This document shows positions 1 through 11,000 of a DNA stretch of 23,780 bases, one piece after another. How positions within the stretch are numbered: position 1 is the stretch's first letter; each line of letters opens with the position of its first letter. Both the position numbers and the translations under genes were made by a program. This DNA is from Cyclostephanos tholiformis (lineage: Eukaryota; Bacillariophyta; Thalassiosirophyceae; Thalassiosirales; Thalassiosiraceae): the NCBI GenBank assembly GCA_036939975.1, contig JALLPB010000099.1:637-24416 (forward strand). Direction: 5' to 3'. The notes below the pieces were generated by a model. It was not told the DNA's origin. It saw only the letters and a list, made by a program, of their open reading frames with translations, and made no database searches.

Positions 1-59
1 GGGGGGGGAGGGGGGGGGATGGTACGACGACGACGAAATCGAGACATTACGATAAGGAC

Positions 60-3000
60 ATGAATAGGATGGCGGGATTGGCATTCGTCAGGGCATCGTC
101 GTCGCCATCGTCGTATAGGCCCAATGACGACGACAACGACGACGACTTGAACGCGAAGCCTTTGGGGGGAGAATCGAATCATGATGTGGCGAACGAAGGC
201 CGTGGAGACTACGTCGTCGAACGGATGGGCGAAGTCCGCCAGGACGACGAGACGATGCCGGATTGGCTCAGGGAAGATGCGCGGCATGCCGCCACAATTC
301 CCGTCATAGGAAAAGCGACGACTAAGGAATCGCCGTCTGCCCCGTCATCGCGCGGTCGTCGTCCAGCAAGGAGGACCGATCATGACGAGGACATGGAAAT
401 CAGCGACGACGAAAACGAGAATCATGGCGAGAAGGAGGAGGAGGAGGAGGAGGAGGAGGAGGAGGAGGAGGAGGAGGAGAAAAGTCGCATACTTCGCGAT
501 CGAGAGGAGAAACGCTTTCGCGACCTATTGGTCATCGCGAGGACGTCATCATCATCGAAAGTCTCGATCCCCCCTCCTTCTTCGTCGGTCTTCGACGGGA
601 CTATCGCAGTTGGGTCAGGCGTCGCCGCAATCGTCTCGGACGTGTCGGCGTCGTCGACTATGAAAGACGATATTCGCGATTGCATCGTCGGCGGCGGTGA
701 CGTCGAGCGCGTCAGTAACGTCGTCGGCGGGCGCGGCCTGGGATTCGAGAGGATGGGTATCGACGGTGATATCGAACCGAACGGACGCATGGGAGGGATA
801 TCCTCGTCGGACGGGGTCGGATTAGGATATGAATCGAGCGGTGGGATGATCGGGGGAGGGGTTGGACGCAGACCGGTATCCCCCCCGGTGATGAACGAAA
901 CCCCGTCCGATCGAGGCCATGGCGGCGGCCTTGGGCTGGGATCGCGACCGCTGGCGTCTTACTCTGGTATGGGCGAATTGGGTTCGTCCAACTCGGGCGG
1001 AGGTCTCGGGCACGGCTTTAGCAGCAACGCTCGATTACGACCAGCCGCGATGACGAAGGATCCCAATCTGGGAAAATGGGAAAAACACACGAAGGGTATC
1101 GGCATGAGGCTTCTACAGAAGATGGGATACGAGGGTCACGGAGGACTGGGTTCCAAGAGGAGGCGCGCCGTCGGCGGCCCCTCCTTGGCCACCACGGCGT
1201 CGACCGACGAAGATGGAGGTGCCGAAGGGTTCGACCGTCGGGTTGAATCGGGACCCGCGACGTTTGACGACAAGGAGGAGGGCAATATCAAGAAGGGCAT
1301 ATCCCGCCCGGTCGAGGTGGTCGTTCGGCCGATCGGTTTGGGCCTTGGATACGGCAACTTTAAGGAACAGACGCAGCTGAAGGTGAATAAGCAGATCGAG
1401 GCGGAGATTCGGGGGATAGAGCTTCCCGAAGATGGAGATTCAACGGGGGGGGCAAAAAAGATCAAGCGGGAGTCCTCGATCTACGACGGGATCGACAAGT
1501 CGCTGTTGCCGAGCACGGAGAGCTTGCTGAACGGCGCACGGGGCAGTTGGCGGAGGGGGAACAAGCGACTGAAGCGTAAGATCGTCAATTATCAGGATAT
1601 CCTCGACAGGAGCATGGTCGGTGATGGGTCTAACAAGATGAAAATCATCGACATGCGAGGATCCGCGACCGTCGTCTCGAATGTATATCAGAACGCGGAC
1701 CGCGTCGTTCCGATCGGGGAGGAGCTCCTTCACAACGTCACAATCGTGCTCAACATGCACGAAGGTCAGCTGCGAACTTCGTCATACATGGTGCAATGCG
1801 TCGAACGAAATATTGCCAAGATAGAAACCGAAATTAAGGAGATGGCGGAGCGGAAAGAGGCAATCAAGAACAGGCGTAACAAGGTGAAATTAGCACTGGA
1901 GGTAACCGAGGAAGTGGAGGGGTTGATAAATGAACTGACATCCAAGAAAAGTAGTAAGATGGCTTCCAACGAAAGGCTCGATTTTGTTATGGATTCTCTC
2001 AGAAGGATATTCACTAAGTTGTACAGTAATTTCTCGAGGGAGGAAAGAAAGTTCTTGAAATTTGAATCAACGTTGATACCATCGATTGTGACTCCACTCT
2101 TGGATGTTTTAACGTCGTCGATGAGCCCGCTAAAAATCAACATGACGTGGATGGATCATCTGGCCTCTGGCATTCAAAAGCTGTGTGACACGGTCGGTTC
2201 TGACGATGAGGCTTACGCGTTAAGAGAAATCATCATCGTTCACGGAATAGTTCCATGGATACAGAGCGCGTTGAGCTCTTCGAAATGGGATCCTATTCGG
2301 GACGTCGAAGAGGCTCTTGGTATATATGAAGCCCTCGTCCGCTGTGCGTGCAAGTCTCTACGGGACTTGGAGGATCATGAAATTTTAAAGGAGAGCATAA
2401 CAAACGAAGTGATCGAAACTGCCGTTCTGCCAAAACTCTTGCGTAACATTTCTGATTGGAAGCCCAAGTTTGACGATGAGCATAGAATAGACTGTCCCCT
2501 CCATCTTTGGATTCTGCCATGGTTGCCTTACATCAATAATGATTCGCTTGGGACGCTACTGGATAAAGTTCGTCGAAACTTGACGAAGACGCTATCCTCA
2601 CTTGGGAAGTCGTTATCGAATGACGTCAAGTTCTTTCATTTATGTCTTGCGACGCTATCTCCTTGGAAGAGAATTATAGATACCGCCACGATCTTTCAGC
2701 TCACATCCGATACAGTATCCCCTCGATTCGCTAGATCGTTGGCTAGAGTCACGATATGCATCGAACCCGCAGCACAAGATTGGGAGCGCCTACACGTCCT
2801 TTTTGTCTACTTCGAAGGAGGCGTCATGTCCAGTAATGACTTTCTTTCCCTCGTCGAGGGCGAGGTTTTACCCGCGTGGGCGCATGCATTGTATCGTGCC
2901 TTACAAAAACCTGATCATAACATAAATGTGATAAAGGAATTCTACACAGCGTGGAAGGGTCGATTTTTTGATCCAACAGCACAAATTAACGGCGGAAGTC

Positions 3001-3464
3001 CGATGGCACATAATGCCCTTCGTTCGGATTCATTGGTGTGCAGGTATTTCTTTGGCGGATTAAAAATGATCCAAGCCGTCATTGAATCGGACCTCTCATC
3101 GCTCGAAATTCTAAAGCCGCCGCAGCCCGCAGAGTGTAATTATCGTATCTCCTCAATGCATCGATCGAAGGATAGAACTGCACAGAATGACTATCATCAA
3201 CCAAGCGCCGTAAAGGTTAGAGTGCGACGAGAGATAGTCGGACAGAATAGAATGGACGCATCGTTCCAGGAAGTAGTGGAGGCATTCGCCAATCAAAGAG
3301 GCATTTCGTTCCATCCAAAGACAGGATCTAATATCATGGTAGATGGCAAACCTGTATTTATGTTCGGGGAGCACCCAGTCTACTTTGACAAACATGTCAT
3401 TTTTGCTTTCCGTGGATCCAAATGGCAGCCGATATCATTGGAGCACCTAGCCCAAGCACGCTAA
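60..3464 (+). CDS. TFIP11: TFIP11/Ntr1-like G-patch spliceosome disassembly factor
   Basis: Single-exon gene, 1134 aa. Known role of the family: it recruits and activates the DEAH helicase Prp43/DHX15 through a G-patch to dismantle the post-splicing intron-lariat spliceosome in the nucleus. Seen here: an acidic, low-complexity N-terminus with a Glu run (about residues 127-141, a GAG microsatellite); a G-patch at about 340-370 (GIGMRLLQKMGY, then GHGGLG); the family block RPVEVVVRPIGLGLGYGNF at about 416-434; a long GCFC-type helical region with LHLWILPWLPYI and FYTAWKGRFFDP; and the typical C-terminal module ending HVIFAFRGSKWQPISLEHL. The N-terminal half also has extra Gly-Leu-Gly patches. 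I took the ATG at 60, but its frame has no stop back to the window edge (positions 3-59), so translation could begin further upstream. The gene is convergent with the next one. Confidence 0.92.
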   Translation: MNRMAGLAFVRASSSPSSYRPNDDDNDDDLNAKPLGGESNHDVANEGRGDYVVERMGEVRQDDETMPDWLREDARHAATIPVIGKATTKESPSAPSSRGRRPARRTDHDEDMEISDDENENHGEKEEEEEEEEEEEEEEEKSRILRDREEKRFRDLLVIARTSSSSKVSIPPPSSSVFDGTIAVGSGVAAIVSDVSASSTMKDDIRDCIVGGGDVERVSNVVGGRGLGFERMGIDGDIEPNGRMGGISSSDGVGLGYESSGGMIGGGVGRRPVSPPVMNETPSDRGHGGGLGLGSRPLASYSGMGELGSSNSGGGLGHGFSSNARLRPAAMTKDPNLGKWEKHTKGIGMRLLQKMGYEGHGGLGSKRRRAVGGPSLATTASTDEDGGAEGFDRRVESGPATFDDKEEGNIKKGISRPVEVVVRPIGLGLGYGNFKEQTQLKVNKQIEAEIRGIELPEDGDSTGGAKKIKRESSIYDGIDKSLLPSTESLLNGARGSWRRGNKRLKRKIVNYQDILDRSMVGDGSNKMKIIDMRGSATVVSNVYQNADRVVPIGEELLHNVTIVLNMHEGQLRTSSYMVQCVERNIAKIETEIKEMAERKEAIKNRRNKVKLALEVTEEVEGLINELTSKKSSKMASNERLDFVMDSLRRIFTKLYSNFSREERKFLKFESTLIPSIVTPLLDVLTSSMSPLKINMTWMDHLASGIQKLCDTVGSDDEAYALREIIIVHGIVPWIQSALSSSKWDPIRDVEEALGIYEALVRCACKSLRDLEDHEILKESITNEVIETAVLPKLLRNISDWKPKFDDEHRIDCPLHLWILPWLPYINNDSLGTLLDKVRRNLTKTLSSLGKSLSNDVKFFHLCLATLSPWKRIIDTATIFQLTSDTVSPRFARSLARVTICIEPAAQDWERLHVLFVYFEGGVMSSNDFLSLVEGEVLPAWAHALYRALQKPDHNINVIKEFYTAWKGRFFDPTAQINGGSPMAHNALRSDSLVCRYFFGGLKMIQAVIESDLSSLEILKPPQPAECNYRISSMHRSKDRTAQNDYHQPSAVKVRVRREIVGQNRMDASFQEVVEAFANQRGISFHPKTGSNIMVDGKPVFMFGEHPVYFDKHVIFAFRGSKWQPISLEHLAQAR

Positions 3465-3863
3465 ATCACGAAGTAATAATATGAAATCTCTGTCTGAAAA
3501 AGTTACGACAATCAATTCACATGTCATGATTGCATCATTGGTTGTGGACGAGAATTTGCGCACACAATTTGTCAAGTTGCAAAACAGAATGATAGTGAGA
3601 ACGATAGAACTTTCAGCCGTTCCAGCACTTGAAGTTACTTCGCCAATACGCCGCCCTTTTTTATACCAAATTTTTTTAGGTTCTCCTCTCAAATCAGGCA
3701 ATGTAATAAATAGACCCCGGTTGCCGATGCCACTAATCTCTCCCATTTATTCTGCCGACGGGTTCCGGGGAATAAAGCCGGGCCGAGGCATTGACCCCGG
3801 CACGTTATCGACCGCGCCCGGGGGAGTCTCTTCGGGTCGCGAATCGACGCGATGATGAGACGC
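3465..3863. other. Convergent intergenic region (two 3' ends)
   Basis: About 400 bp between the stop codons of the TFIP11 gene (+) and the surface-protein gene (-), so it should hold both 3' UTRs and polyadenylation signals. The first 250 bp are AT-rich. About 3750-3855 is abruptly GC-rich, with several CCCCGG/CCGGGG words and a small hairpin (ATGAG-ACG-CTCAT) next to the surface-protein stop. Open frames on both strands here have no recognisable protein features. I see no gene. Confidence 0.5.
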
Positions 3864-6800
3864 TCATGCACTTGATAATTTTGCCTCCAAGAGACCTAAA
3901 CTACCCAAGCTCCATGATGCCGAAAAAAGAATGATTCTTGTCAGAAAACGACTCCTACCCAAGGAGTGGGCTCCATCTGATTTTATATAAGTTGTGAATT
4001 CTAGCCATTGGTTAATACTTTCGTCAGTGAACGCAGCTTCTGCTGATCGGGCATTATCGATCTTTTGTGTTGTCAACTCTCCTCCCCCTCCCTCTTGTTT
4101 GTCTCCAGACGCTGTAAGGGAGTCTCCTCCGCCTGGCGAGCTTTCGTCGTTATGAATCGCCGAGGAATTGAATGGACTGTGAGCTGCCGAAGAATGCACG
4201 GAGAAATTTGTCATGGCATGCGCTCCATCAGTTATCGTGGGCAGCGTCGGCATGGGCAATGCGGGCAGAGCTGGCGCAGTTGGCGCCGCACTCGGCGCAA
4301 TCGCAGCCACTGGATAATTGGTTACTGTTGCCATGCCACTGTAGGCGGGATCGCTGGCCTTGTTCTCCTCCTCCTCCTTCTTGACGATATTACCGAATTG
4401 ATGTTGCTCGATTTTTGAACTGCATCCCGTGTCGGCGAAGCAGCTATGGCCTTCGGGACACTCTGGATCCTCCCCAGACGGACAGGGCCTATTGCATGAA
4501 GTCACAGCGTTCTCCCAAGTCTTGCCACAGAAGAAATCTCGTTGATTGGACGATGCGATCGGACACGAACTTTTCCATATCGAATACGCATTGCAATAGA
4601 TGATACCCGGTCCGCAGGATCCGTATTTCGATCGACACCACGATTCTACTTCGCAGGGCTCGCCAGTGCAGGTATAATCTACCGTCGAGTCTGAGGGAGT
4701 GATGCTCGCTTGCACGGAATCCTCCTTGATAATTGATGGAGTAGGGACATTTGTATTAGGTACCAAGTTCGGCGAGTCCGAGTCCAAGTAGTTGGCATTT
4801 TCGAGATCTTGACCTTCAATCAGCTCGGTAACGTTACAAGGCTGATATTTGGGGCACGTGACTTTGCCTTTGTCGAGGAATTCATCATTGTTGAACGGAG
4901 TTTCATCGTCTACTTCATTTAATTGGTCCGTTGTAGCGATAATTATCCAGCCATCGCTGCTACTTGGGAAATAGGACGCATCTCCCGGTGTAGGTCTTGC
5001 GGACAGACACTCGCTCGTCCAGATGGCGTTAGCTGTGCAATAGTTCTCGTCCGGGCCGCAGTGTCCGTAGGGGCTTCGACAATAGGATAATACCTCGCAC
5101 GGCTTGCCACTGCAGGGGCCCTGTCAATCGTGTCGCAACAAGCAGTAGAACGTTAGACAACAAGGCGAGAAGAAAAACTAAGCTAGTGTAGTTGCAGAAA
5201 AGATATAGTTTTCATATCTCACCATTGTCGGCGAATTAGTCAACATCGTCGGGTGTATCGTTGGCGCCATCGAAAGCCTCGGTCCTTCCGTCAATCCCGC
5301 TGATGATGCGACGATGACAGAGGTAGGCAACATCGTCGGATGTATCTTCGGCGCCATCGATGGCCTCGGTCCTTCGGTCGATCCCGCCGATGATGCGACG
5401 ACGCCAGAGGTAGGCCGTGCATCCGCTCCGTCTACCCCCAGCTCGCTTTCTTCCGCCGCAGGATACACACCACCCTCGCTGCATTCGTCCACCACCACGC
5501 AAAGCTCGTTTTCGGTGCAGAACCAATCGTCGCCTATGTCAATGTACTCATTGTAACAATCCACGAGGACGTCGCAGTCATCTATCGCGACATAATCCAA
5601 CCCCCCCTCAACCATGTCCTTCGCCACGCACCGGTATTGGACGAGGTTGGCGTCGGCTGAGAGCTCTGGCGATGGCGCCAGCGAAGACGATGACGTCATG
5701 GAAAAAGGATTATCGATCTCTTCGAATGTTTCAGTCGGTCTTGTTGCCGATGGCATTGAATTGGAATTCTCGGCTGGCGCCGGCGGAGACGATGACGTTA
5801 TGGAAAAGTGATTATCGATCTCCTCTGATGTTTCAGTCGGTCTTGTTGCCGATGGCATTGAAATGGTATTCTCGGACGGCGCCAACGAAGACGATGACGT
5901 TATGGAAAAGGGATTATCGATCTCCAATGGCTCCTCTTCGTCTACCACTTCCCATTCCACTGGCCTTGGCGCGAGCGTGGCCTCCTCCTCCTCCTCCTCC
6001 TCCTCCTCCTCCTCCTCCTCCGACAATGCCCCTTCTTCTACCACTTCCTCCTCGATTGAGTTTTCCGCTGTCTCCACAACCTCCTCCTCCTCCCCGTCGT
6101 TTTCATCATCTTCGATGCAACCGAATTCCACGCTCTCGCTATCGTAAAATGCCGAACCGGTCATGATCGAAGTACCCATATATTTTACCTCGTACGACCC
6201 CTCGCCGTATTTGCAGCACAGTCCATCGCCACCGGAATCCCTGATCGTGTATACGTAACAGCCCGGCGGAATCATGCAGTGCGCTATAGTCACGGCCTCC
6301 CCCTTCTTGAGTTCCGTCGGGGACGTGGCGTTCGACGACGACGTGGACGACGCATCGGAGGAGGGGGTGGAGGAGGATATGACTACCGTGCCGTCATCCC
6401 GCGAGACCACGTCCCACGACGTCTCCTTGGGCCAATTGTCCGCGGTAATCGTGATCTCCAATAACGTAGCACACGGATCGTCGTCGTCCTCCCCGTCGCC
6501 GTCGCCATTGTCATCATCGCCCCCACCGTTGTCGTTCTTAGACACATCCCCCGCGAAGGGATCGGCATCCGTCACATCGACGACATCCCCGTTCATGTCG
6601 TATCCGGGCACCCAACCCGACGGGTCGTCGCCGTAACCCATCGGCGCCGAGCATCCGGTATTTGCGAAGCACACCTCCTCCCCCGGACACTCCGGATCCT
6701 CCCCCGATGGACAACGCTTGCGGCAATTCGTAGTAACGTCGCTCCACGAATTGCCGCAGAAAAAACCCATGGTCACTTCCGTCAACTCCTTCGTGACATC

Positions 6801-7438
6801 AGCGGTGGGCGATGTGGTAACGGGCGCGGCCGATGGCGATCGACTGCTCGTGGGGAATAACGTCGGCACGGGACTACTCGTGGGACTTTGTGTACGCGCA
6901 TCGCAATCGCTGGTATCGTAGCATATCTCGCCAATTCCGCCGCATTCCATCATCGTCCGACAATTGAGATGACACCTGCCATTGGCATCCTTCCACGTCG
7001 TGCCGCAGTACTTGTGATCCGCGGGATCCGACGAGTATACCCTGTGAGACGGCATGGGCGTGCTCGGCCTCGAACCCGGCGCGGCCTGCGCGGGCACCAT
7101 GCCGTAAAATAGCTTCCCCCCCCCGTTCATGGAATCGCATCCGGTATCGGAATAGCAAACCGTGGTAACGTTATTCCCGTCGCTATCCACGTACGGCAAG
7201 CACTCGTCGTCTCGTCCGGTGCGACAATTCTGCCGCGTCGAACACCCGATCGATGCATCCTCGTAGGACGTGCCGCAGAAGTAACGATCCTCGGGACCAC
7301 CGGACCACGTCACGGCATACGGGGCGTAGGCGGCGCCGTGGACATGGACTAAAGGGGAGGAGGTGTACAATAATAGGAGGAGAAGTTGCGGAATGAGTTG
7401 GAGGAGTGGGAGGGAGATGGGACTATGATGATGATGAT

Positions 7439-7472
<34 letters not shown>

Positions 7473-7610
7473 GAGGAGGACGACGACCCCCGTCGTCATT
7501 GTCGTAGTAGTCGTTGTCGCCGGGGGGGAAGATGCAGGACGCCTCCTCCGTCGAAGTCCCGCGCCATATCCAGTCATCATCGTTGCTTCGTCGTCGAGCA
7601 CCGCCATCAT
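3864..7610 (-). CDS. Secreted modular Cys-rich surface protein with hevein-like modules
   Basis: Two exons: 7610-5223 and 5120-3864, joined in phase 0 across a 102-bp GT-AG intron (5222-5121); 1214 aa from the ATG at 7610. The in-frame ATG at 7499 (residue 38) suits the signal peptide better: an Arg/His run, then a Leu-rich core (about 66-82) ending near VHVHGA. Modules: Cys-rich units at about 109-158, 200-236, 283-320 and 992-1029 (pattern FCG..W.....C...CPSGEDPECP....CF..TGC), which I recall as common in diatom wall and chitin-related proteins; a unit at about 380-498 with TIRDSGGDGLCCKYGEGSY; acidic Glu/Asp runs; a 34-aa repeat (3 copies) and a 29-aa repeat (2 copies); and two hevein-like units at about 799-834 and 947-982 (CRSPYGHCGPDENYC, CRSKYGSCGPGIIYC). 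A hydrophobic C-terminus could be a GPI or membrane anchor. Inferred role: extracellular or cell-wall protein, possibly chitin-binding. No catalytic domain is visible. Confidence 0.75.
5241..5415 (-). repeat. 87-bp in-frame tandem repeat, 2 copies
   Basis: The word CAACATCGTCGG recurs at 5241 and 5328 (+ strand), giving an 87-bp period. The copies differ at a minority of positions and encode two 29-aa Ser/Thr/Pro-rich units of the surface protein (core ASSAG.TEGPR.SMAP.IHP). The repeat lies just before the intron and separates the acidic region from the hevein-like modules, so it probably acts as a stalk. Confidence 0.8.
5640..5930 (-). repeat. 102-bp in-frame tandem repeat, 3 copies
   Basis: GACGATGACGT.ATGG recurs at 5686, 5788 and 5890 (+ strand), an exact 102-bp spacing. 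Each copy encodes a 34-aa unit of the surface protein with core EIDN.FS.TSSS..AP and SMPSATRPTET. Keeping whole codons in the period preserves the reading frame. Such arrays often vary in copy number between strains. Confidence 0.85.
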
Positions 7611-8098
7611 TCATTGGCTATTAAGGAGGGGGGGGATTGCTTTCGCCACTCGACGTAATAATATAGGCACCAACGTAATAAAATAATTATCGTCAAGCCT
7701 TCATTCGTGGCTCGAACGAGGAGGGGCTGTTGCATAAATATGCCCATGAGGGACCGATTTCTCTCGAAAAAAAAAAAATGGCCGTTCTAAAAAAATGGAG
7801 GGAGAGGAGAATACGATCAGAAGATAGTGGTAAGGTACACTGTGTGTAGAAATCATACTTCCTACCTAGAGCACCAAGGCTTAGTTCTAGGGTTGGCGAC
7901 ATCTACAGTATGATGTAGATCGCAAAAATGAAGATGATATAATTTGACTACCGCTAACTTACTCTAATCGCCAAAATTGGGGACATCAGAATCACCTCGA
8001 AAATTCTTTTTGACGATGACACGAATCATCCGTGCCGTCGGCTTTACCCTCCCCCACGTCCCACTTTGTGTCGTTAAATAGTGGCGCCGAGGACCCCA
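7611..8098. other. Intergenic: surface-gene promoter side and 3' flank of transposase-like ORF
   Basis: About 490 bp. The left part should hold the promoter and 5' UTR of the surface-protein gene (-). The right part is the 3' flank of the transposase-like ORF (-). Visible: a direct repeat ACGTAATAA near 7655 and 7674, an A-run near 7770-7780, and a small hairpin (ATCTACA at 7901-7907, TGTAGAT at 7914-7920). No supported ORF. Confidence 0.45.
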
Positions 8099-11000
8099 TC
8101 ACTTTGCTTCCCTCATTTTTTGTTTGATGATATCCCAATCGTTGAGTGCCTTAAACCTCTTCGTATGACGCTCCCTTTCACGCAATGACTCGATCCCCTC
8201 TTTGTCTCTCGTCTCACTATTAAATTTTCTCTTCGACACACCATCTACTTTCAGTGTCTGGGCGATAACGACCGGATCGGAGTTGTGATGGACAACCCGA
8301 GCCCTGGCGACTGAGCAATCTTGTAAGTTCTTCACCATACGAAATCGTGCTCGCTCCCGCTTGCCCATTTGATGCTGCTTCTCTACCCAATCCTCCATTT
8401 TATCACCTAACCCCCCTGATATGTTCTCCATCTGCCACCGAACATGTTTCAACATGAGGTGCACCTTAGGTGTTATTGTCAATCCAAGGCTGACATGCCC
8501 GATGACAGCAGCATCAACAAATTCCTGGTAAGCGATGACATCATTTTCCGTTGGATCGATTTTTCTTGCATATGAAAACGCCCCATCCCACAGGAGAAAT
8601 ACCGATTGAAAATGTCGGCACAATGCGTCGATGTCATCGTCGCTGAACTCACAATTGCTTCGCTTTCCACTTTTTAATATCGAGGCGAACTCGTCAAACA
8701 GGTAAGATGCATTGTTCATCACCTTTTTGATGTCCTTTCCATTCAAACTGCCGCCATGGTAGCTTGATTGCTCAACCCCAATTTTTTTCAACACCTTGTA
8801 CAGTTTCGTCTCGAGGCTTGTGGCGGATTTGGCTTTTGACGACTGCAATGCGCGTAAGTTCTTATGCGTATTTGAAATAATTTCTCTCGTTCGATTCATT
8901 TTGTTAACCATAACTTGTCGAATCTCATCCAGCAGCTTCAGCTCTTGTTCTTTCAATTTTATTTCATCTGCATTTGGAATGGTCGTTGAGCGTTTGCGTG
9001 TCGGCAACAACCATGCTTTCAACGCCTTTCGTTTTTTCCCTTCAGGTGATGCATCGAACTCATCTCTTAACTTTGCTGTTTCAACCAAGATGAGATTGTA
9101 GTTGGTGAGTGCCCGTGCCAGTTTCATTTCTTCAGCGCTTAAATTTTCCATGTACTCATTTACAACGTCACAAAATCTGTCGATCAGGTTGTTGCCGATT
9201 CCAATGAGACAATGAAGGAGGGGCACCATGAGGTGTTCAAAATTGAGAAACGGCCACCATGGTTCCTGCTTGACGCCGTTGAGCGGCTTCCCCCCTCGTT
9301 CAGTTCTAATCTCAGTTCCAATGCGCACAAGGTCATCATAGGTCCAAGGTAAGCCATCCTTATCTTTATTTTGATTGAACTCTTTTCGACTCAAATGACA
9401 CAGCATACAATGCTGTCCTGACATTGCCTCTCTCCCCAGTATCATTGCTTGAAATGCTAGGTCGCCTGTGGCGAAGACGCTGATGTTAATTGTGGTGTGA
9501 TCTTGGAGGAGGAGGGCATGTGGAGGAGAATCGGGAGGTGGGGTGTCGAAGGAGCACACCAACGAATGCTCGTCTTTGGTATAGATATGTAGTGGTTGCG
9601 TGCTGATAATCTTTAGACCAGTCGTCAGTCGTGGTAAAATAGTCGCTTCTAATAGCTTTGATGAATCCTTTCTACAGATTAATTCGACTGTAGTAACCTC
9701 GAAGTAGATTTTTGCACCATCATGCATCTCAGCTGTGATGGCCGCTCCAAATTGGAACGCCGTGTCGCCGTGATCTCCCCCAACCACAGCCTGGACTGCC
9801 TTAACATCGGAAGGCCTCAAACCCCGGCTCTTCAAAGATCTCAGCAATTGCACCTCAATCTCTGTGTTAAGATCTTTTTCTGTCCACTCAACCGTCTCCT
9901 CCCTTTCTTTTCCATCGTAGATCCATGGCATGCTACCAGTGTGGACTTTTGTGTGTCCCTCAGCCAATATCGACACGCTACTCCGTGTTGGACAGAATGA
10001 TTTGCCGAGGTGCTGTCTCATGTACTTCCCCAACACTCTTTCCTTCTTCCCAGTTATGTTGAGCTCGCTCATCATCGCTGCATATTGTACCGTCGACATT
10101 GGTTGTGTGACGGCCATTCCTTGCTTTTCCATCGCAGCGACGAACGAGTCTCTGTAAAATCTACACAGATGATTTGAGACGCGAAAGGCACTTTCAAAAG
10201 TCCCGCCATGTGTCGATCCATTATATTTAAGTGCCTCATCAACCCATGATTTAGTGTTGTTAAACGACTTATCACTAGAAGAACGAGGCACTCGAACAAA
10301 CATAATATCGTGACCTCCCAAACCCTTCACCTTCAGTCCCTCTCGCGATGCATCCAGCAGGTGCACGATCTCCGACAGCATCGACTGTATCGAAGCGAGT
10401 GTTTCGCCGGAAACTGGATCAAATCCATCGCCGTAAATGCCCGCCAGGATGGGATACATCTGTCGTTTGTCATCACTTAATCCCCCGAGAATGTTGTCTC
10501 CTACAATTTTGGTTGTTACATCAGCGCCAGCATCTAATAAGCCCGTCTGCTGTGCCAATGAATTTGATTGTTCGGTCTCAGGAAGGCTGCCCTCTGTGCC
10601 GCCAACAAACAGGTCGATGTGCACCTCCGCAATAGCCATCTCTGTCTCCCGACGAAATTTCTGTTGCTGGATTCGGAGAGAATTGATTCGGGGGGGGAGA
10701 CGATCCATTTTCATTTGGCTCTCAAATTTTAAAGGCGACAGATCACCTTCCCGTCCGATACGGATGACATAAAAATTCTGCCGCGTACTCTCAATAGTCA
10801 TCCTCTTCCTGTCGAACTGAAATGCAGCACGCTGGTCAGATGGCAAGTCCATGAAGAGACGATGCCCTCTCAAAAACGATTTCCACTCATCTGCCTGGAT
10901 GATGAATGTCCCCCCCTTATACCGTGCTAGATTCCCAGCAATAAGAAGTGCCTTGTAGTCGGATTCGTCCATGCCAAGCCGCTTTGACAGATGGAAGGCA

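Noticed and set aside
5178..5222. Unspliced C-terminus of the surface protein's first frame as its true end
   Set aside because: The last 14 codons begin exactly at a GT donor, and the downstream exon continues in frame with matching Cys modules, so splicing is the better model. Retention remains possible as an isoform.
5417..6166. 249-codon open frame on the + strand
   Set aside because: Antisense to the surface-protein exon. Its Pro-rich and low-complexity translation is the shadow of the Glu/Ser repeats on the other strand.
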